A stretch of 23,728 bases of DNA from CAYTLW01 sp964438735 (lineage in GTDB: Bacteria; Myxococcota_A; UBA9042), in assembly GCA_964438735.1 (NCBI GenBank), contig CAYTLW010000118.1, positions 1-23,728 of the forward strand, in the 5' to 3' direction. Both the position numbers and the translations under genes were made by a program. The notes below the pieces were generated by a model. It ran no database searches, was not told the DNA's origin, and saw nothing but the letters and a program-made list of their open reading frames with translations. Below, piece after piece: positions 7,739-16,288 of the stretch. Position 1 is the stretch's first letter. Each line of letters begins with the position of its first letter.

Positions 7739-10700
7739 CTACTTCGTAAAGAAGAGCTGGTTCATCGCCCAGGATTGCCACTTGTACGTGTTCAGATCCG
7801 CGTTGTCGTAGGAGTCGATGTCGAAGCCTTCCATGTAACCGCGGATCATCGTCAGCCGCATCATCTTGCCCTTCGGGATGCCAGGGGTGCCCTGGATCGA
7901 GGGGAAGTCCGGCAGCACCACCTGAGACAGGTCGCCTGCGGTCATGATGTTCCAAACAGGCGTGTCCGGCCCCATGCCCGGGATGCCGATGGTCACGCTG
8001 TTGAAGTGCGGCTGCGTGGTCTCCGGGTCGACGGTCCACTTGATGGTGTAGCCGTCGAGCTTGCCGTTCTCCTTGGGGGTGTCCGACAGCGGCGGGTAGA
8101 GCATCGGCCCGATGAGCAGCTCCTGCTCGCCCATGGAGAAGAAGTCGCCGCTCTTGGTGGAGTACATGGCCAGCAGGGCCTTGTGCTGCTCCTTGATCTT
8201 GATGCGCTTCCAGCTGGTGCCGTCGTAATGCAACACCACGGCCTCGGTGCCGACCGCCCAGACGTCCTTGTCCGACCAGCCCCAGACATCGTGCAGGGTC
8301 GAGGTGACCGGGCTCTTCATCTGGGTCCACTTGACCCCGTTGTAGCGCAGGATCTGGCCCGCTTCGCCGACCGCGTAGACCGACTTCGGCCCCGCCGCCC
8401 AGACGCCGCGCAGGCCGATGGCCGTCGAGCTCTGCTGGTTGCTCCACACCTTGCCGTTCCAGTGCACGATCTTGCCCTGATAGCCGACGGCCCAGATGTG
8501 ATCCTTGTCGCTGCCGTGGATGGCCCAGGCGTTCAGGTAGGGCGATGGGTAGTACTTCTTGACGCCCAACTTGCCGCCCTGGGTGACCACCTTGTAGATG
8601 CCGGAGCTGCCGGCGACCCAGACCTGCTCGTCGCCGGGACCCTTGCCTTCAGCGGCGTAGACGCCGTTGAAGATGGGCGAGCCGGCGAACTTCTCCAGCT
8701 CGGTCCACGCCATGCCGTCGAAACGCGCCGCGGTGCCGCTGTTGCCGACCACCCAGACGCGCTGGCCGTCCAGGCCATAGACGCCGCGCAGGTCCTTGTC
8801 GGTGAAGGCCGCCTGCTGGGTCCAGCCGCTGCCCGCGTTGTGGAAGAGCGCGCCCTGGCTGCCGACGGCGTAGATGTAGCCGCTGGACAGACCCCACATG
8901 CCGTGGATGGTGCTGGTCACGCCGGTCTCGATGGACTCGAAGTCGCCCTTGCCCAGGCGCCGGATCATGGCGTCGTTGCTCATGGACTTGATGTCCTTGA
9001 TGACCGAAGCCGAGAAGGGGATCTGGTTCGGCGGCTTGAACTCCACCGTCAGGCCCATGATCGTCAGGCTGGCGTCGTAGATCTCACCGGTGAAGGCCGC
9101 GGGCATGTAGGGCAGCTCGAGCTTGTCGAAGTCCTGCGACTTGAACGGCGCCATGTACTTCTGCGCGTTGCGCGGCATGGCGATGACGCCATCCGAACCG
9201 AAGACCATGTAGGCAAACGCGGCGTTGATGAGATACGCGCCCTGGGCGACCGGCCACTGCGGCGGCCGATCGAAGCGCACAGAGGCCTTCTTGCTGAGCG
9301 GGATGGTCAGCTTGATGTGCACGTCGGTGGGGTTTTCGCCCGGGCCGACGAAGAGGTGCCGCTTGACGCCCATGATCGTGGGCGTGAAGGCGTTCATGGC
9401 GTTGACATCGTCCGCATCCAGGGTCGCGCCGACGGTCTTGTAGCCGCCGAAGCAGACGATGGCCATCTCGCCGAAGCCGGTGGTGACGCTGTAGTTGTAG
9501 CCGTTGGCGGGCAGGGCCTCGAAGCCGGGGCCGACCGGGGGCTTGTTATTGGCCGACAGGAAGCCCTGCTTGGTGTGGTAGCAGACCGAGGTCAGCTCAC
9601 CGGCCTGGGGTACACAACGCGGCCCGCCGGTCTTGGAGGGCTGGCAGAAGAAGCCGCTGGGGCACTTCTGTCCCAGGGAGCAGTCGGATACGCAGCGCTT
9701 GCCATTGCCGTTGCCGATGTCGACGCAGGCGAAGGCCTGGCCGCCGGCGTTCTGGCACATGGTGTCGCTGCTGCAGTACTGGCAGATGGGCTTGGGATAG
9801 CCGGGCTTGTTGTAGTAGTTGTAGCACTTGCCGGCTGGGATGATGACGTACTTGTCCAGGCCCACGACCTTGCCGCTGACCTTGGGCAGCGGGATGCCGG
9901 GCGGCGGTGAGCCGGGCGAGGGATCGGGGATCGGGTTGATGTACAGGGTCACGTTGGTGGCGTCGAACTTGACCACCGAGGCGGACTCGTACTTGGGCTT
10001 GCTGGCCGAGATCATCTGCATGCCCATCACGTCCTTGCCCGAGAAGGTGATCTGGCCGTTGTTGTCGGTGAAGCCCTGGTGGGGCGTCGTCGGGTCGGTC
10101 CACAACATGGTGAACGCATCGGGCACGGGCTGGCCGTTGCCGGCGTCGAGCACGGTGACGTTGACCGTGCCGTCCACCTCGGGACCCCACGTACCGCCGT
10201 ACTTGTTCATCGGGTTGAAATAGGTGTAGCCGTTCTTGAGCAGCTTGCTGCCAGCGCCGACCTGCACCGAGACGTCGACCCCGCCGACCTTGCCCGGTGG
10301 GGTCTTGCAGGTGATGTGCGCCGAGTCGATGAACTTGAAGTGCGTGGCCGGCTTGCCGGCGAAGAGCACCTGCATCTTGTGACTGAAGCCGCTGCCGTGC
10401 ACGTGCACCAGGGTGCCGCCGGCCTGCGAGCCCGTGGCCGGATAGACCACGTGCAGGGCGAGGTTCTTGCCGGTGTAGGCGAAGCCGTTGGCCAGGGTGG
10501 CCTTCTCGTCGCCGATCTGCACGCTGACGTTGACGTAGCCGGGGCTGCCGGCGGGCGTCACCGCCTGGAGCTCAGAGTCGCTGACCACCACCACCGTGGC
10601 GGCCGGCAGGGCGCCGATCTTCACAGTCGGCGAGCCCATGGAGAAGCCGGAACCCTTGAGCACGATCTTGGTATTGCCATCGGGCGGCCCGAAAGCCGGC

Positions 10701-12034
10701 GCGATGCTGAACAGCTGCAGCGTCTGCGAGTAGTCGTAACCGGCCTTGGCGGTGTCGCTGCCCTTGGTGGTCAGCAGCTTGACGTCCACCGGGCCCGCTT
10801 TGCTGCCCTTGGGGGTCTTGAGCAGCACGGTGTGGGCGGTGGGATCGACCGACAGCAGCTTGGCCAGCTTGTTGCCGAACAGGACCGTCGTGTCGGCCTT
10901 GGAGACGAGCCCCGTGGCGACGATCGTGATCGTCTGTCCGCCGGCCACCGGACCGCTGGGCGGCGCGATGGACAGGATCTTGGTCGAAGCCTGGCCCTGG
11001 TCGTCGGTATACACGAAGGCGCCGGGCAGCACGGAGGCGCCGTGCTTGGTGACGGCGGTGACGTCGGCTTTGCCCGCCTCGCCAGGCGGCGTGGAGATGC
11101 GCAGCTCGCCCGAGGAGATGATGTCGGTGACCGAAGCCTGGCCCTTGCCGATGAAGATCTCGATGCCCGGCGCAAAACCGCTGCCGAGCACGGTGGCGTC
11201 GGTGCCGCCGACAGTGGGACCGGCGGCCGGCTGCACCGTCCAGACCTTGGGCGCGTCGGTGTAGAAGAAGCCCTTTTTCAGCACGGCGGCGCCGCGCTCA
11301 TTGATCACGTGCACGGGTTGGCTGCCGAACACGCCCGGCGGTGTCACCGCGATGATCTCGTCGTCGGCCACAACCTGAACGCCGATGGCCGGCTTGCCGC
11401 CCACCAGCACGGTGGTCTTGCCCAGGAATCCGGTGCCCGTGATGGTGATGGGTGTACCGCCGCCCACGGGACCTTCAGCCGGGTCGACCTTGGCCACGAG
11501 CACGTCGTTGTAATAGAGGAAGGCGTTCTCGAGCTCGCTGATGATGTCCGGATCGGGCGGATCCTGGGGCAGTCGCACCTCGACCGTGACCAGCCCCGGA
11601 TCGTGGGGCGGCGTGACGATCTGAATCTCCTTGTCATCGACGATCACCACCGCGTCGGCGTCCAGGGGGGTGCCATTGAAGAGCACCAGCGCCGTGGGAT
11701 CGAATCCGGTCCCCATCAGGGTCGCGGCCTCGCCGCCGCTGGACTTGCCCTGCGTCGGCTCGATGCTGATCAGCTTCAGACCTGTCGGCAGATCGGCGAT
11801 ATCGGCGCCCACCGCGGAGATGTCCTCTGGCCCGCCGCCCATGTCGGCTTCGACCAGGTCCAGACCTTCGCTGACGTCCGGACCGACATCCTCTGACGCG
11901 GTCGGATCGGAACTGCCAGACCCGTCATCGACAGGGTCTTGACCGCAGGCGACGGCCAGCGCGATCACGGCCAGCCAGGCCAGTGTTGGCGTCTTCCTAC
12001 GGCGATGAGGCCGCTGCAGCGTCGTCATGTTCAT
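7739..12034 (-). CDS. Giant lipoprotein: six TIG domains, Cys-rich module, beta-propeller
   Basis: The 1431-residue product has an N-terminal Arg/Lys patch and lipobox A-V-A-C (Cys30). Six IPT/TIG Ig-like domains follow (starts near residues 88, 181, 265, 351, 440 and 528), each opening 'P-x-x-G-x-x-x-G-G' with a 'G-[ST]-G-F' strand and several with 'T-P-P'. Next comes a carboxypeptidase-regulatory-like fold (~620-700, 'T-D-N-N-G-Q-I-T-F'), a Cys-rich module (~735-815) reminiscent of Dickkopf/EGF-like spacing, and an uncharacterised stretch. Seven propeller repeats (~1041-1300) and a unique C-terminal segment of about 120 residues complete it. The ATG at 12034 has an AGGGGG site about 10 bases upstream; an ATG two codons later is possible. 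The open frame upstream of 12034 is spurious. The 95-bp gap before it holds only a weak ccgtc-cat-gacgg hairpin. Confidence 0.9.
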   Translation of the reverse strand: MNMTTLQRPHRRRKTPTLAWLAVIALAVACGQDPVDDGSGSSDPTASEDVGPDVSEGLDLVEADMGGGPEDISAVGADIADLPTGLKLISIEPTQGKSSGGEAATLMGTGFDPTALVLFNGTPLDADAVVIVDDKEIQIVTPPHDPGLVTVEVRLPQDPPDPDIISELENAFLYYNDVLVAKVDPAEGPVGGGTPITITGTGFLGKTTVLVGGKPAIGVQVVADDEIIAVTPPGVFGSQPVHVINERGAAVLKKGFFYTDAPKVWTVQPAAGPTVGGTDATVLGSGFAPGIEIFIGKGQASVTDIISSGELRISTPPGEAGKADVTAVTKHGASVLPGAFVYTDDQGQASTKILSIAPPSGPVAGGQTITIVATGLVSKADTTVLFGNKLAKLLSVDPTAHTVLLKTPKGSKAGPVDVKLLTTKGSDTAKAGYDYSQTLQLFSIAPAFGPPDGNTKIVLKGSGFSMGSPTVKIGALPAATVVVVSDSELQAVTPAGSPGYVNVSVQIGDEKATLANGFAYTGKNLALHVVYPATGSQAGGTLVHVHGSGFSHKMQVLFAGKPATHFKFIDSAHITCKTPPGKVGGVDVSVQVGAGSKLLKNGYTYFNPMNKYGGTWGPEVDGTVNVTVLDAGNGQPVPDAFTMLWTDPTTPHQGFTDNNGQITFSGKDVMGMQMISASKPKYESASVVKFDATNVTLYINPIPDPSPGSPPPGIPLPKVSGKVVGLDKYVIIPAGKCYNYYNKPGYPKPICQYCSSDTMCQNAGGQAFACVDIGNGNGKRCVSDCSLGQKCPSGFFCQPSKTGGPRCVPQAGELTSVCYHTKQGFLSANNKPPVGPGFEALPANGYNYSVTTGFGEMAIVCFGGYKTVGATLDADDVNAMNAFTPTIMGVKRHLFVGPGENPTDVHIKLTIPLSKKASVRFDRPPQWPVAQGAYLINAAFAYMVFGSDGVIAMPRNAQKYMAPFKSQDFDKLELPYMPAAFTGEIYDASLTIMGLTVEFKPPNQIPFSASVIKDIKSMSNDAMIRRLGKGDFESIETGVTSTIHGMWGLSSGYIYAVGSQGALFHNAGSGWTQQAAFTDKDLRGVYGLDGQRVWVVGNSGTAARFDGMAWTELEKFAGSPIFNGVYAAEGKGPGDEQVWVAGSSGIYKVVTQGGKLGVKKYYPSPYLNAWAIHGSDKDHIWAVGYQGKIVHWNGKVWSNQQSSTAIGLRGVWAAGPKSVYAVGEAGQILRYNGVKWTQMKSPVTSTLHDVWGWSDKDVWAVGTEAVVLHYDGTSWKRIKIKEQHKALLAMYSTKSGDFFSMGEQELLIGPMLYPPLSDTPKENGKLDGYTIKWTVDPETTQPHFNSVTIGIPGMGPDTPVWNIMTAGDLSQVVLPDFPSIQGTPGIPKGKMMRLTMIRGYMEGFDIDSYDNADLNTYKWQSWAMNQLFFTK

Positions 12035-12129
12035 GGCTTCTTCCCCCTGGTCGGCTCGTCTCGTTCTATTTGTCTCGTTGGTCTGGTAGCGCACGTTCGC
12101 CCGTCCATGACGGCCGACCGCCCCTGGCG

Positions 12130-14205
12130 CTACAGTTCTCCAGGCTCCTTGATCAGTTCCAAGTCTTTCAGGTCCAATCCCGCCGGGTAGCCGTACGAGA
12201 CGTACTGATCCCAGCCGTAGACCTCCACTGAGACCGGCTTGGTCGCGATCACGCTGTGCACGCCTTCGACGACGAACAGGCGCGTCCACTTGAAGCCCTT
12301 GGACACCTTCTTCCAATAGTCCGGCGCCAGCAGCTTGCCGTCCATCGTCACCTCCGCATCCAGCGGAGCGGCCAGCGTGATGTAGTTCATCTCGTACTTC
12401 GTCGGCGTCAGGAAGACGTAGCTGGTTCGCCACTGCTCGGCCGGGATCGCCAGCAGGAAGGCCGGGTCACCGGTGCCGGCATCGCCCGGCTGCGGGCCGA
12501 GGGTGTTGGGATCGGGCGCGTTCTGGCTGGCCATGAAGTGACCCACCATGACCGGCGCCGGCTCTCCCTCAGGGTTGCGCGCGATGAGTTCGAAGCTGTC
12601 GGTGGTCTCGATCTCGAACCAGTCGCCCTTGTCCAGCACCGGGACGTAGACCGGCTTGCCATCGGGCCCCTTGGGCACCGGCTTGGTGGCGATCTTGGTG
12701 CCGTCTTCCGCGGCCAGGATGCGCCAGTAATCCGACTCCTTGCCGCGCGGCTGGAGCTTGACCGCGACGTAGTGCGAGCCCCAGGTCTTGACCGGGAACA
12801 TCTGCATCTCCAGGTGATCAGCGCAGCAGGTGATGAACGAGCTGCAGTGCTCATTCTTGAAGCAGGACACGGCGTCGTCGGCCTGGCATGTGCCGCACTT
12901 GACGCCCTTGGACAGGTCCTTGGAGGTGCAATTATCCACGTTGCAATGGTTGGTATTGGGCGCGTTGGCGGCCTCGGAGCCGGCCCAGACCCCCACGGGT
13001 TTGTCGGCCAGGACCACCGTGCCGGTCAGATCGGAGCCCACGTCGTCGGTCTCGATGTTGAGCACATCCCACTGCTGGAGCTGGAATTCGCCGGACTCGC
13101 CGGCCTTGTAGACCTTGATCTCGCCGTCGGAGCTGGCCAGCGTCTTGGTGGTGTGCTTGCTGAAGGTGATGCCCACGGTGGTCGTGGCGCCAGCGGTGGC
13201 GACGATGGAGACAAAGCCGCGCAGCACACCGAAGGACTGCTCGCGGGACATGACGATGTAGTACTTGCCGAAGAGCTTGGCGGGCAGCAGCAGAGAAGCG
13301 TCGTTGGAGAACACGTTGACGTTCTCCAGCGGGTTGAACTGGTAGGCGCTGATGGGCGCGGTCGAGGAGATGCGGAAGGCGTTGGCGGCGATCGTGGTGC
13401 CGTTGATGCCCTGGCTGTTGGGCAGGTTGTAGATGCGCAGCTCGCCGGGTTTGAGCGGCGAGGTGTCCAGGAAGTTGCCCGCTGAGTCGTACTTCAACTC
13501 GCCCTGGTTGGTCTCGATCTTGATGTCGGTGGCCAGCTGGTCCGAGGCGTTGGAGACCACCACCGAGTACTGCGAACCGGCGGCGTCGTAGTAGCCGCGC
13601 TTGCCGCCGGGCACGAAGGCGTTGTCCAGATCGACGGCCCAGAAGTCGCAGCCGATGTAGGCGTTGGCCTTGTAGAAGGCCTCGCAGGCCTCGACGCAGT
13701 TGTTGGCGAAGCACATCTTGCCCTCGCCGGCGTCGCACTGCTTGAGCATGGCCCACTGGCCGGCGTCGTCACACTGCTCGACGACCGTGCTGTCATCGGG
13801 TCGGCAACGCTGCACGCCTTTGGCGCACAGGGTGCAGATGCCGGGCAGGATGCACTGGGTGATGTTGTCCTCGTCGTCGACGCACTTCACCTTGGTCCAG
13901 CCGGTGCCGTCTTCGGCGCACTGGCGGACGTGGTTGTTGTCGACGCAGCCGTCGTTGGTGCCGGGGATGCAGACCTGGCCGTCGGCGAGGGTCACCGTGT
14001 CGCCGGCGTCGGCTTCGATCTTGCCGTCGTCGGTGTTGTCGGTGTCGCCGTTCGTGGCGCCGGCGTCGTCGTCGCCCTTGCCATCGCCGTTGCTGCAGCT
14101 CGAAAGCAGCAGCCCGACCGCCAGAAGAGAAGCTGCCAACGGGCCGAAACCGGACCGCATCATGGCCCGCTGTCGTGTTTCTGGCGCAATCGACCTGGAT
14201 GTCAT
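12130..14205 (-). CDS. IgGFc-binding-like surface lipoprotein
   Basis: The 691-residue product has a signal peptide with lipobox L-L-S-S-C (Cys37), an Asp/Gly/Asn linker, and a Cys-rich region (~65-180). Residues ~188-668 match the bacterial IgGFc-binding N-terminal-type domain: 'G-C-D-F-W-A-V-D-L-D-N-A', 'V-V-V-S-N-A', 'A-Y-Q-F-N-P-L-E-N-V', 'S-N-D-A-S-L-L-L-P' and a closing 'Y-G-W-D-Q-Y-V-S-Y-G-Y-P-A-G'. The eukaryotic namesake binds the Fc part of IgG; bacterial homologues are surface proteins of uncertain ligand, so antibody binding should not be assumed. The ATG at 14205 has an AAGGGGAG site 5-6 bases upstream; ATGs at codons 15-16 also precede the hydrophobic core. It is the first gene of the operon, behind the candidate promoter at 14346-14317. 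Confidence 0.88.
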   Translation of the reverse strand: MTSRSIAPETRQRAMMRSGFGPLAASLLAVGLLLSSCSNGDGKGDDDAGATNGDTDNTDDGKIEADAGDTVTLADGQVCIPGTNDGCVDNNHVRQCAEDGTGWTKVKCVDDEDNITQCILPGICTLCAKGVQRCRPDDSTVVEQCDDAGQWAMLKQCDAGEGKMCFANNCVEACEAFYKANAYIGCDFWAVDLDNAFVPGGKRGYYDAAGSQYSVVVSNASDQLATDIKIETNQGELKYDSAGNFLDTSPLKPGELRIYNLPNSQGINGTTIAANAFRISSTAPISAYQFNPLENVNVFSNDASLLLPAKLFGKYYIVMSREQSFGVLRGFVSIVATAGATTTVGITFSKHTTKTLASSDGEIKVYKAGESGEFQLQQWDVLNIETDDVGSDLTGTVVLADKPVGVWAGSEAANAPNTNHCNVDNCTSKDLSKGVKCGTCQADDAVSCFKNEHCSSFITCCADHLEMQMFPVKTWGSHYVAVKLQPRGKESDYWRILAAEDGTKIATKPVPKGPDGKPVYVPVLDKGDWFEIETTDSFELIARNPEGEPAPVMVGHFMASQNAPDPNTLGPQPGDAGTGDPAFLLAIPAEQWRTSYVFLTPTKYEMNYITLAAPLDAEVTMDGKLLAPDYWKKVSKGFKWTRLFVVEGVHSVIATKPVSVEVYGWDQYVSYGYPAGLDLKDLELIKEPGEL

Positions 14206-14240
14206 CAACACTCCCCTTCCTGCCCCGCTGCCGACGGCCG

Positions 14241-14263
14241 CGGCGTCCCGACCCGGGACGCCG
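14241..14263 (-). promoter_or_regulatory. Hairpin in the leader of the lipoprotein operon
   Basis: Nine perfectly paired bases (CGGCGTCCC with GGGACGCCG) enclose a 5-base loop. The structure lies in the predicted 5' untranslated RNA, about 35 bases before the first start codon. It has no T-run and is not a typical intrinsic terminator. It might affect message stability or translation; chance formation in GC-rich DNA is possible. Confidence 0.45.
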
Positions 14264-14279
14264 GCGGTTTGACCCCGCT

Positions 14280-14297
14280 CGCGCATGCGCATGCGCG
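14280..14297. promoter_or_regulatory. 18-bp perfect palindrome, candidate operator
   Basis: The sequence CGCGCATGCGCATGCGCG is its own reverse complement and is strictly alternating purine/pyrimidine. It lies about 20 bases downstream of the candidate -10 of the lipoprotein promoter, so near the predicted transcript start. Binding of a dimeric regulator is one reading; a Z-DNA-prone element is another. No regulator gene is adjacent. Confidence 0.4.
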
Positions 14298-14316
14298 GTG
14301 CCAAAGTCGTCGGGAC

Positions 14317-14346
14317 AAGGTATCGGACCCCGTGCCCGCGGGTCAA
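14317..14346 (-). promoter_or_regulatory. Candidate sigma-70-type promoter of the lipoprotein operon
   Basis: On the minus strand TTGACC (14346-14341) is followed after 18 bases by TACCTT (14322-14317). The -35 matches consensus at five of six positions; the -10 is weaker. It would give a leader of about 105 nt before the first lipoprotein start codon at 14205. Confidence 0.45.
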
Positions 14347-14444
14347 TGAATCGTGGCCATGCGATTGTGTGATCGCTTCGTTGCCGACGGCTCGCGCGCT
14401 CTGGTTTGGGTGCACAAGTGGACGGGTTGCCTGCATCTCTATGC

Positions 14445-14473
14445 TTGACACCACGCCCGGGTTCGCATACCTA
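14445..14473 (+). promoter_or_regulatory. Candidate promoter of the rpsP gene cluster
   Basis: A perfect TTGACA (14445-14450) is followed after 17 bases by TACCTA (14468-14473). It lies about 70 bases before the rpsP start codon. The -10 resembles that of the divergent lipoprotein promoter (TACCTT). Confidence 0.5.
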
Positions 14474-14544
14474 CGCATCCCGCCGCGGGCAGCGTCCCCG
14501 GCCAGGCATGGCCGCATTTGGCAGCCACGCGAAGGAGAGTAGAG

Positions 14545-14814
14545 ATGGCCGTGCGAATCCGGCTGGCCCGCTTCGGCGCCAAGAAGAAGCCGTACTATCG
14601 AATCGTCGCTGCCGACAGCGAAGCGCGTCGTGATGGCCGTTTCCTCGAGCAGATCGGGTCCTACGATCCGAACCTGAATCCGCCGGCGATCAAGCTCGAT
14701 CTGGAGCGCTACGAGCACTGGCGTTCGGTCGGCGCGCTGCCCAGCAGCACCGTCGCTTCCCTGGCTCGCAAGGCGCGCAACGCGCCGGCGCCGGCGCCGG
14801 CACCCGCGGTTTGA
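14545..14814 (+). CDS. rpsP: 30S ribosomal protein bS16
   Basis: The 89-residue product is a standard bS16, a small-subunit protein that binds 16S rRNA during early 30S assembly. The family core is clear: 'V-R-I-R-L-A-R-F-G-A-K-K-K-P-Y-Y-R-I-V-A-A-D-S', then 'D-G-R-F-L-E-Q-I-G-S-Y-D-P'. The ATG at 14545 has an AAGGAG site 8 bases upstream. The C-terminus is an Ala-Pro repeat (A-P-A-P-A-P-A-P) encoded by a run of GCCGGC units, a low-complexity extension common in high-GC genomes. Its stop codon overlaps the start of khpA (TGATG). This arrangement is conserved in many bacteria, although rimM, trmD and rplS, which often follow, are absent here. Confidence 0.97.
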   Translation: MAVRIRLARFGAKKKPYYRIVAADSEARRDGRFLEQIGSYDPNLNPPAIKLDLERYEHWRSVGALPSSTVASLARKARNAPAPAPAPAV

Positions 14815-15056
14815 TGTCCCCCCTTTCCGACCTGCTCGTCTTTCTGGCCGCCACGCTGGTGGATCATCCAGACGATGTGAAGGTCGAAGAGGAGACCGGT
14901 GAACAGGGCGTGGTCCTCAACCTCAGGGTAGGTCAGGGCGACGTCGGCAAGGTCATCGGCAAGCAGGGGCGCACCGCGCGCGCCCTGCGCAATGTGATGC
15001 ACGCCGCCGCAGCGCTTCGCGACACGCGCGTGCACGTCCACTTCGTCGACGCCTGA
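14814..15056 (+). CDS. khpA: KH-domain RNA-binding protein KhpA
   Basis: The 80-residue product is a single KH-domain protein of the KhpA (YlqC) family, which binds RNA and often partners with KhpB. The signature 'G-K-V-I-G-K-Q-G-R-T-A' (residues 45-55) contains the GxxG loop at Gly49-Gly52. The ATG at 14814 overlaps the rpsP stop codon; a TTG codon just upstream is less likely. Position after rpsP is the classic location. The last base of rpsP is the first of this gene, so translation is probably coupled. Confidence 0.93.
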   Translation: MSPLSDLLVFLAATLVDHPDDVKVEEETGEQGVVLNLRVGQGDVGKVIGKQGRTARALRNVMHAAAALRDTRVHVHFVDA

Positions 15057-15064
15057 ACAGCACC

Positions 15065-16288
15065 GTGCGCGCGGGCGAATTCCTCCGCAACGTAGCGGCC
15101 TCCCACATCGGCGCCAGGCTGATCGCCGGCTGCTGGTTGGCGATGCCTTTGCTGGCCAGCCAGCTGCCCCAGAAGGGCGCGCCTCTGACGACGCCCGATG
15201 GCCTCGGCCGCTCCGATCTGCAGGCCATGGATGGCCTGGGTCTGCATCAGCTGGCCGATTCGAGCCTGCTGTGGCTGCTGATCGCGGCCACGATCGTGGT
15301 CTTTGTCGCCCGCCGGCTCTTCCCGACCGCCCTGGTACGCCATGCCAGTGGTGACGGCGCCGCCGCCGGAGAGACCGCCGAGCGACTGGCTCGGGCGTTG
15401 GGTGGTACCGACGGGGCCAGCGGCGCACGGCGCATCCGGCGCATCTCCGATGACCGCGGCGTGCGGATCGAGTTGGGCGCCATGCGTTGGGGCCGTCGGC
15501 TGGTCAGCGTGGCGGCCGCGGGCCTGGTCACCGCGTTGATGTGGACCGCCGCGGAGCCGCCCGCCGAGCTCTTCGAGGTCCCCCTCCGGGCACCTGGCAC
15601 CCAGTCCGGCGTGGCCGCGTATGTGGGCGAGGCCGGTCACCTGGTCGCTGCCAGTGGTCGTCGGGCGGCGGCCTGCAACCGTCGCGGCGGTGGTCTTGCC
15701 TGCGATCTGACGATCGACGGTCGCCCGCAGAAGCTGGACCTGACTGCCGGTTCAGCGGTCCGCGTCGGTCGCCGACAGGTGACCTGGCTTGCCAACGCCC
15801 TGGATCCCGATCAGCCCGATGGACGTTTGCACTGGCGGCCCGAGAGTACGCCCGACGCGCCGTGGTATGCGTTTAATGTGATCGCTGATCGCATGCTCAA
15901 GATCGACTCGCTGCGGGCGCGTCTGACCCTGTTGGCGACCAATCGCGCCGGCCCGGTGGTCTTTGGCGCCCGAGGGGAGGGCGCTTCAGCGGCCATATTC
16001 GTCCAGGCGGCGCCGGAATTGTTGCCAAAAGGCGTGCCTGCCGCGCGGATGCATACCACCGCCCGGGTGCGCCTGCTGGTCGGCCCCGACCTGCCCGCAC
16101 TCGTCTTGATCCTGCTCCTTGCCCTGGCCGGCATTGGCGCCGTGCTGCTCTTCGCCGTGCCCGGCGTCGAGTTGGCCGTCTCGGCTGTGGATGGCACGGT
16201 GGCGGTGCAGAGCTGCAATCGACCCGAGCTGCTGGCGGTCGTCCAATCTGCGGCGCCGCCGCGTGTCACGGACGGTGGGGCCGCATGA
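15065..16288 (+). CDS. ResB-topology membrane protein (possible cytochrome c biogenesis)
   Basis: The 407-residue product starts at a GTG 8 bases after khpA. Predicted membrane segments lie at ~13-33, ~66-86, ~144-161 and ~343-367, with an exported domain of about 180 residues between the third and fourth. That is the layout of ResB/Ccs1, which delivers haem and apocytochrome in system II cytochrome c maturation. 'L-A-D-S-S-L-L-W-L-L' at the second segment and 'R-W-G-R-R-L-V' before the third are also ResB-like. Overall identity appears weak, so the call rests mainly on topology and on the CcsA-like neighbour, with which it shares an ATGA overlap. Two cysteines (204, 213) lie in the exported domain. 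It could instead be an unrelated membrane protein. Confidence 0.5.
   Translation: MRAGEFLRNVAASHIGARLIAGCWLAMPLLASQLPQKGAPLTTPDGLGRSDLQAMDGLGLHQLADSSLLWLLIAATIVVFVARRLFPTALVRHASGDGAAAGETAERLARALGGTDGASGARRIRRISDDRGVRIELGAMRWGRRLVSVAAAGLVTALMWTAAEPPAELFEVPLRAPGTQSGVAAYVGEAGHLVAASGRRAAACNRRGGGLACDLTIDGRPQKLDLTAGSAVRVGRRQVTWLANALDPDQPDGRLHWRPESTPDAPWYAFNVIADRMLKIDSLRARLTLLATNRAGPVVFGARGEGASAAIFVQAAPELLPKGVPAARMHTTARVRLLVGPDLPALVLILLLALAGIGAVLLFAVPGVELAVSAVDGTVAVQSCNRPELLAVVQSAAPPRVTDGGAA

Noticed and set aside
1305..11896. Very long open frames on the plus strand opposite the lipoprotein genes (560, 950, 632, 905 and 605 codons)
   Set aside because: They lie antisense to genes with clear signal peptides, lipoboxes and repeats. 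Their products are His/Asp/Gly/Arg/Ala-rich without domains, as expected from GC-skewed third positions.
12035..12433. Upstream extension of the 1431-residue lipoprotein frame
   Set aside because: It crosses the intergenic gap and overlaps the preceding gene in another frame. The signal peptide begins at 12034.
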